Origin: Acidobacteriota bacterium
GTDB taxonomy: Bacteria > Acidobacteriota > Terriglobia > Acidiferrales > UBA7541
Assembly (NCBI GenBank): GCA_013289855.1
Contig: JABCZD010000003.1
Coordinates: forward strand, 372,001 to 436,000
Length of the DNA stretch: 64,000 nt
Reading direction: 5' to 3'
Position numbers and translations under genes: made by a program. A model generated the notes under the pieces. The model searched no databases and had not been told where the DNA came from. It saw only the letters and a program-made list of their open reading frames with translations. This document shows positions 62,269 through 64,000 of this stretch, piece by piece (within the stretch, counting starts at the first letter, position 1; each line of letters starts with the position of its first letter).

Positions 62269-63996
62269 TCAATGAATGCGGTTGGGATCGTAACTGAAAT
62301 TCACCAGCCCGTCGCGGTAATCAATCTTAATATCCAACAGATACAGCATGCCGAATCCCAGCGTCCCGGATACTTCTGTTCCGATGGCATTGCTGGTGTT
62401 CGTCATGTCGAAGGACACCAAGTTTCTTCGCTGCGTCAGGTGTCCAAACGTCAGCGTTACGTTGTCAGCGATATACACATTCTTGATCTCTCCGCTGAAG
62501 CCTTTCACCTTCATGCGGTCATCAGAGTAAATCTTGGTGGTTTCGCGCGCCGCTTCCGGGGTGATGGTGTCATCAAACGCGCCAGTATCCAGCAGAAACA
62601 GTTTGTAGGGATGCTCGTTGACCATAGTAGGCACCAGCAGCGTATGCCCAAAGCGGAAAATCTTGTCGTAGGACTTCATTTCCGGCGCGATGTAGCGGTC
62701 GCGCGGATGGTACGTGGAGGTCGGGTGCGAGTCGAGAGAAGTTTCTTCAGCGGGCTCGTCCGGCAGCTTCGGCAATTCCGTCAGTTGGAATTTGCCGTCC
62801 GGAAGATTTATATCCACTAGAAAGTGTGCGAAGACGTCGGCGCCGATGTAGCCATCCTCGCCCATGGTGCTCTTGCGGTCGATCACGTGAACATAACAAT
62901 TTTGAAATTGCAGTTCGCCGATTTGTATGGAGTCCACGTACCCGATATATCCGCTGGCCGCGGCTGCGTCTCCGATGCCTTTTACGTTTTGCTCCACCAC
63001 CCGCTGCACGCCGGCCTTTTCCGCGATCTTGCTGCTCACTAAAACGCCTGTCGCTCCAGTGTCCAGCAACAGTCGGGAGCTGGTGCCATTGAGCTGCACC
63101 CTCAGCCCGTAACCCTTGACGCGCCTGGCATCGACCATCAATCGCTCCAAGTCCGTTTGTGTGGAGGTTATCTTTGTCGTCAACCGGCAGCCGCGCACGG
63201 GCCGGTTCATTTCATCCTGCAACACCACCAGGGAATGCTTCATATACTCGAGCGTTTCCGCATCGTCGTTGCTGCCAGCGTCCAGGTAGTCCTGCATGGC
63301 CTTGAGGCGGTCCTTGAGGCTGAGCGTGCCCAGCCAGGCGCGCCGAATATCCGGGTCTCTCGGATCGAGCGCGTACGCCTTATCCAGCGCCGTCTCGGTC
63401 AATTTATAGTTAGAGGTTGCACGGTAAATCCGGCTTAGCCCCAGATAGGCGCGCGCGTCGGAGATGTTGCTGCGCAGCGGAACTTGAAACTCATGCTCGG
63501 CCTCCGCAATCTTGCCCTGGCGAAAGTACACCTCCGCAAGGGCGGTATGACCGGCGGCCAGATTCGCATCGAGCGCCACCGCTTTTTGCGCCGCGGGAAA
63601 TGCGTCTGCGGGCTTTTTCTGCTTCAAGTAAACGCGGGCGAGACCCGCGTAAGCGTTCGCGGCGTCCGGACCATTAGCGTTAATAATGGCGTTGTATTCC
63701 GCTATTGCGGGGTCGAACTTGCCAGTACGGTACAGCTCCTGCGCATGTAACAGCGCCGGAGACAACAGCGCCACGGTCGGCTTCGGCGGGGCGGCCGTCC
63801 CTGGTGGCGCGGCCGCGGGATTTGCTGCGGGAGTCGTCACGGATGAAGTTGTCTGTGGATCGGCTGCCCCTGGAGTTTGCTGCGTCTTTGCCGCGGACGA
63901 CGTTGCCGCCGGAGCGGCACCAGCTTGGTTCGGCATTTGTGCGGACTGGCTGTCGACATTGCACACCAGCACGAGCGAGAGCGAGAACGCGCTCAT
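62269..63996 (-). CDS. TPR protein with two retropepsin-like aspartyl protease domains
   Basis: 575 aa. Hydrophobic N-terminus (SAFSLSLVLVCNVDSQSA), Ala/Pro/Thr linker (22-75), TPR-like helices 80-260 (YAGLARVYLKQKKPADAFPAAQKAVAL), then two retroviral-type folds: first LLLDTGATGVLVSS with Asp312 and IGADVFAHFLVDINL, second LFLLDTGAFDDTITPEAA with Asp470 and LGFGMLYLLDIKIDYRDG. Both carry D-T-G. The visible start is ATG at 63996, 4 bp from the window edge, and the signal sequence looks clipped, so the true start may lie outside. Converges on bcp. Confidence 0.85.
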   Translation of the reverse strand: MSAFSLSLVLVCNVDSQSAQMPNQAGAAPAATSSAAKTQQTPGAADPQTTSSVTTPAANPAAAPPGTAAPPKPTVALLSPALLHAQELYRTGKFDPAIAEYNAIINANGPDAANAYAGLARVYLKQKKPADAFPAAQKAVALDANLAAGHTALAEVYFRQGKIAEAEHEFQVPLRSNISDARAYLGLSRIYRATSNYKLTETALDKAYALDPRDPDIRRAWLGTLSLKDRLKAMQDYLDAGSNDDAETLEYMKHSLVVLQDEMNRPVRGCRLTTKITSTQTDLERLMVDARRVKGYGLRVQLNGTSSRLLLDTGATGVLVSSKIAEKAGVQRVVEQNVKGIGDAAAASGYIGYVDSIQIGELQFQNCYVHVIDRKSTMGEDGYIGADVFAHFLVDINLPDGKFQLTELPKLPDEPAEETSLDSHPTSTYHPRDRYIAPEMKSYDKIFRFGHTLLVPTMVNEHPYKLFLLDTGAFDDTITPEAARETTKIYSDDRMKVKGFSGEIKNVYIADNVTLTFGHLTQRRNLVSFDMTNTSNAIGTEVSGTLGFGMLYLLDIKIDYRDGLVNFSYDPNRIH

Positions 63997-64000
63997 TAAC

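Overview
The window looks like a chromosomal segment of an Acidobacteriota (Acidobacteriia-type) genome. The evidence is a PadR regulator translationally coupled to a long two-module MacB/FtsX-type permease of the ADOP kind, a secreted VWA protein of the Acidobacteria-expanded family, DUF2934, DUF2520 and DUF433/DUF5615 genes, high GC, CIRCE-controlled groESL, and Gram-negative envelope genes (AsmA, OprB porin, PagL, TolC-RND). No rRNA, tRNA, CRISPR array, insertion sequence or prophage was recognised. The region is mostly housekeeping and envelope genes, so novelty lies in small-scale structure rather than in an obvious new system.

Layout: 1-5.9 kb holds a truncated catalase-like peroxidase, aspartate kinase, a secreted CYTH-like protein and an acyl-CoA synthetase. 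6.0-12.6 kb holds padR-ADOP, an EmrB/QacA-type exporter and a Cache/HAMP/HD-GYP c-di-GMP phosphodiesterase. 12.6-17.4 kb holds a DUF433/DUF5615 toxin-antitoxin-like pair, an Fsr-type exporter, ftsY, ribD and ribE. 17.4-24.0 kb (minus strand) is a tightly coupled five-gene run: histidine kinase, sigma-54 response regulator, mobA, an MlaF-like ATPase and an APC permease, with a candidate sigma-54 promoter in front. 24.1-26.4 kb is groES-groEL with a CIRCE operator. 26.5-33.4 kb holds assorted enzymes (DUF1330, LLM flavin oxidoreductase, VWA protein, methyltransferase, HAD phosphatase, RibBA with an altered GTP cyclohydrolase II half). 33.4-46.6 kb holds a ComEA-like protein, an M16 peptidase pair, a DUF2520 dehydrogenase-like protein, a GT2, UvrB, AsmA, LepB and RNase III. 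46.6-51.6 kb holds secreted TPR proteins, an LssY-C protein, a long intergenic stretch with a consensus promoter and a perfect 19-bp hairpin, and a small zinc-ribbon protein. 51.8-60.6 kb holds a heavy-metal RND tripartite pump (outer-membrane factor, adaptor, HME-type pump), an FG-GAP protein, a porin and a divergent RcnR/FrmR-like metal sensor with a matching operator. 60.7-64 kb holds a PagL-like deacylase, a Bcp peroxiredoxin and a TPR/double-retropepsin protein.

The most useful second-look items are: a perfect 9-bp dyad enclosing the padR core promoter, together with several genes whose -10 box lies 5-9 bases before the start codon with no Shine-Dalgarno (candidate leaderless mRNAs); a 33-codon reading frame that exactly bridges the adaptor and pump genes through ATGA overlaps on both sides; the promoter-plus-hairpin at 50.8-51.1 kb (candidate small RNA); four in-frame 15-bp tandem copies of the lysC stop region; covarying GCCGG(N)CTAAAG hairpin repeats, two of them between groES and groEL; and the RcnR-like sensor beside an HME pump.
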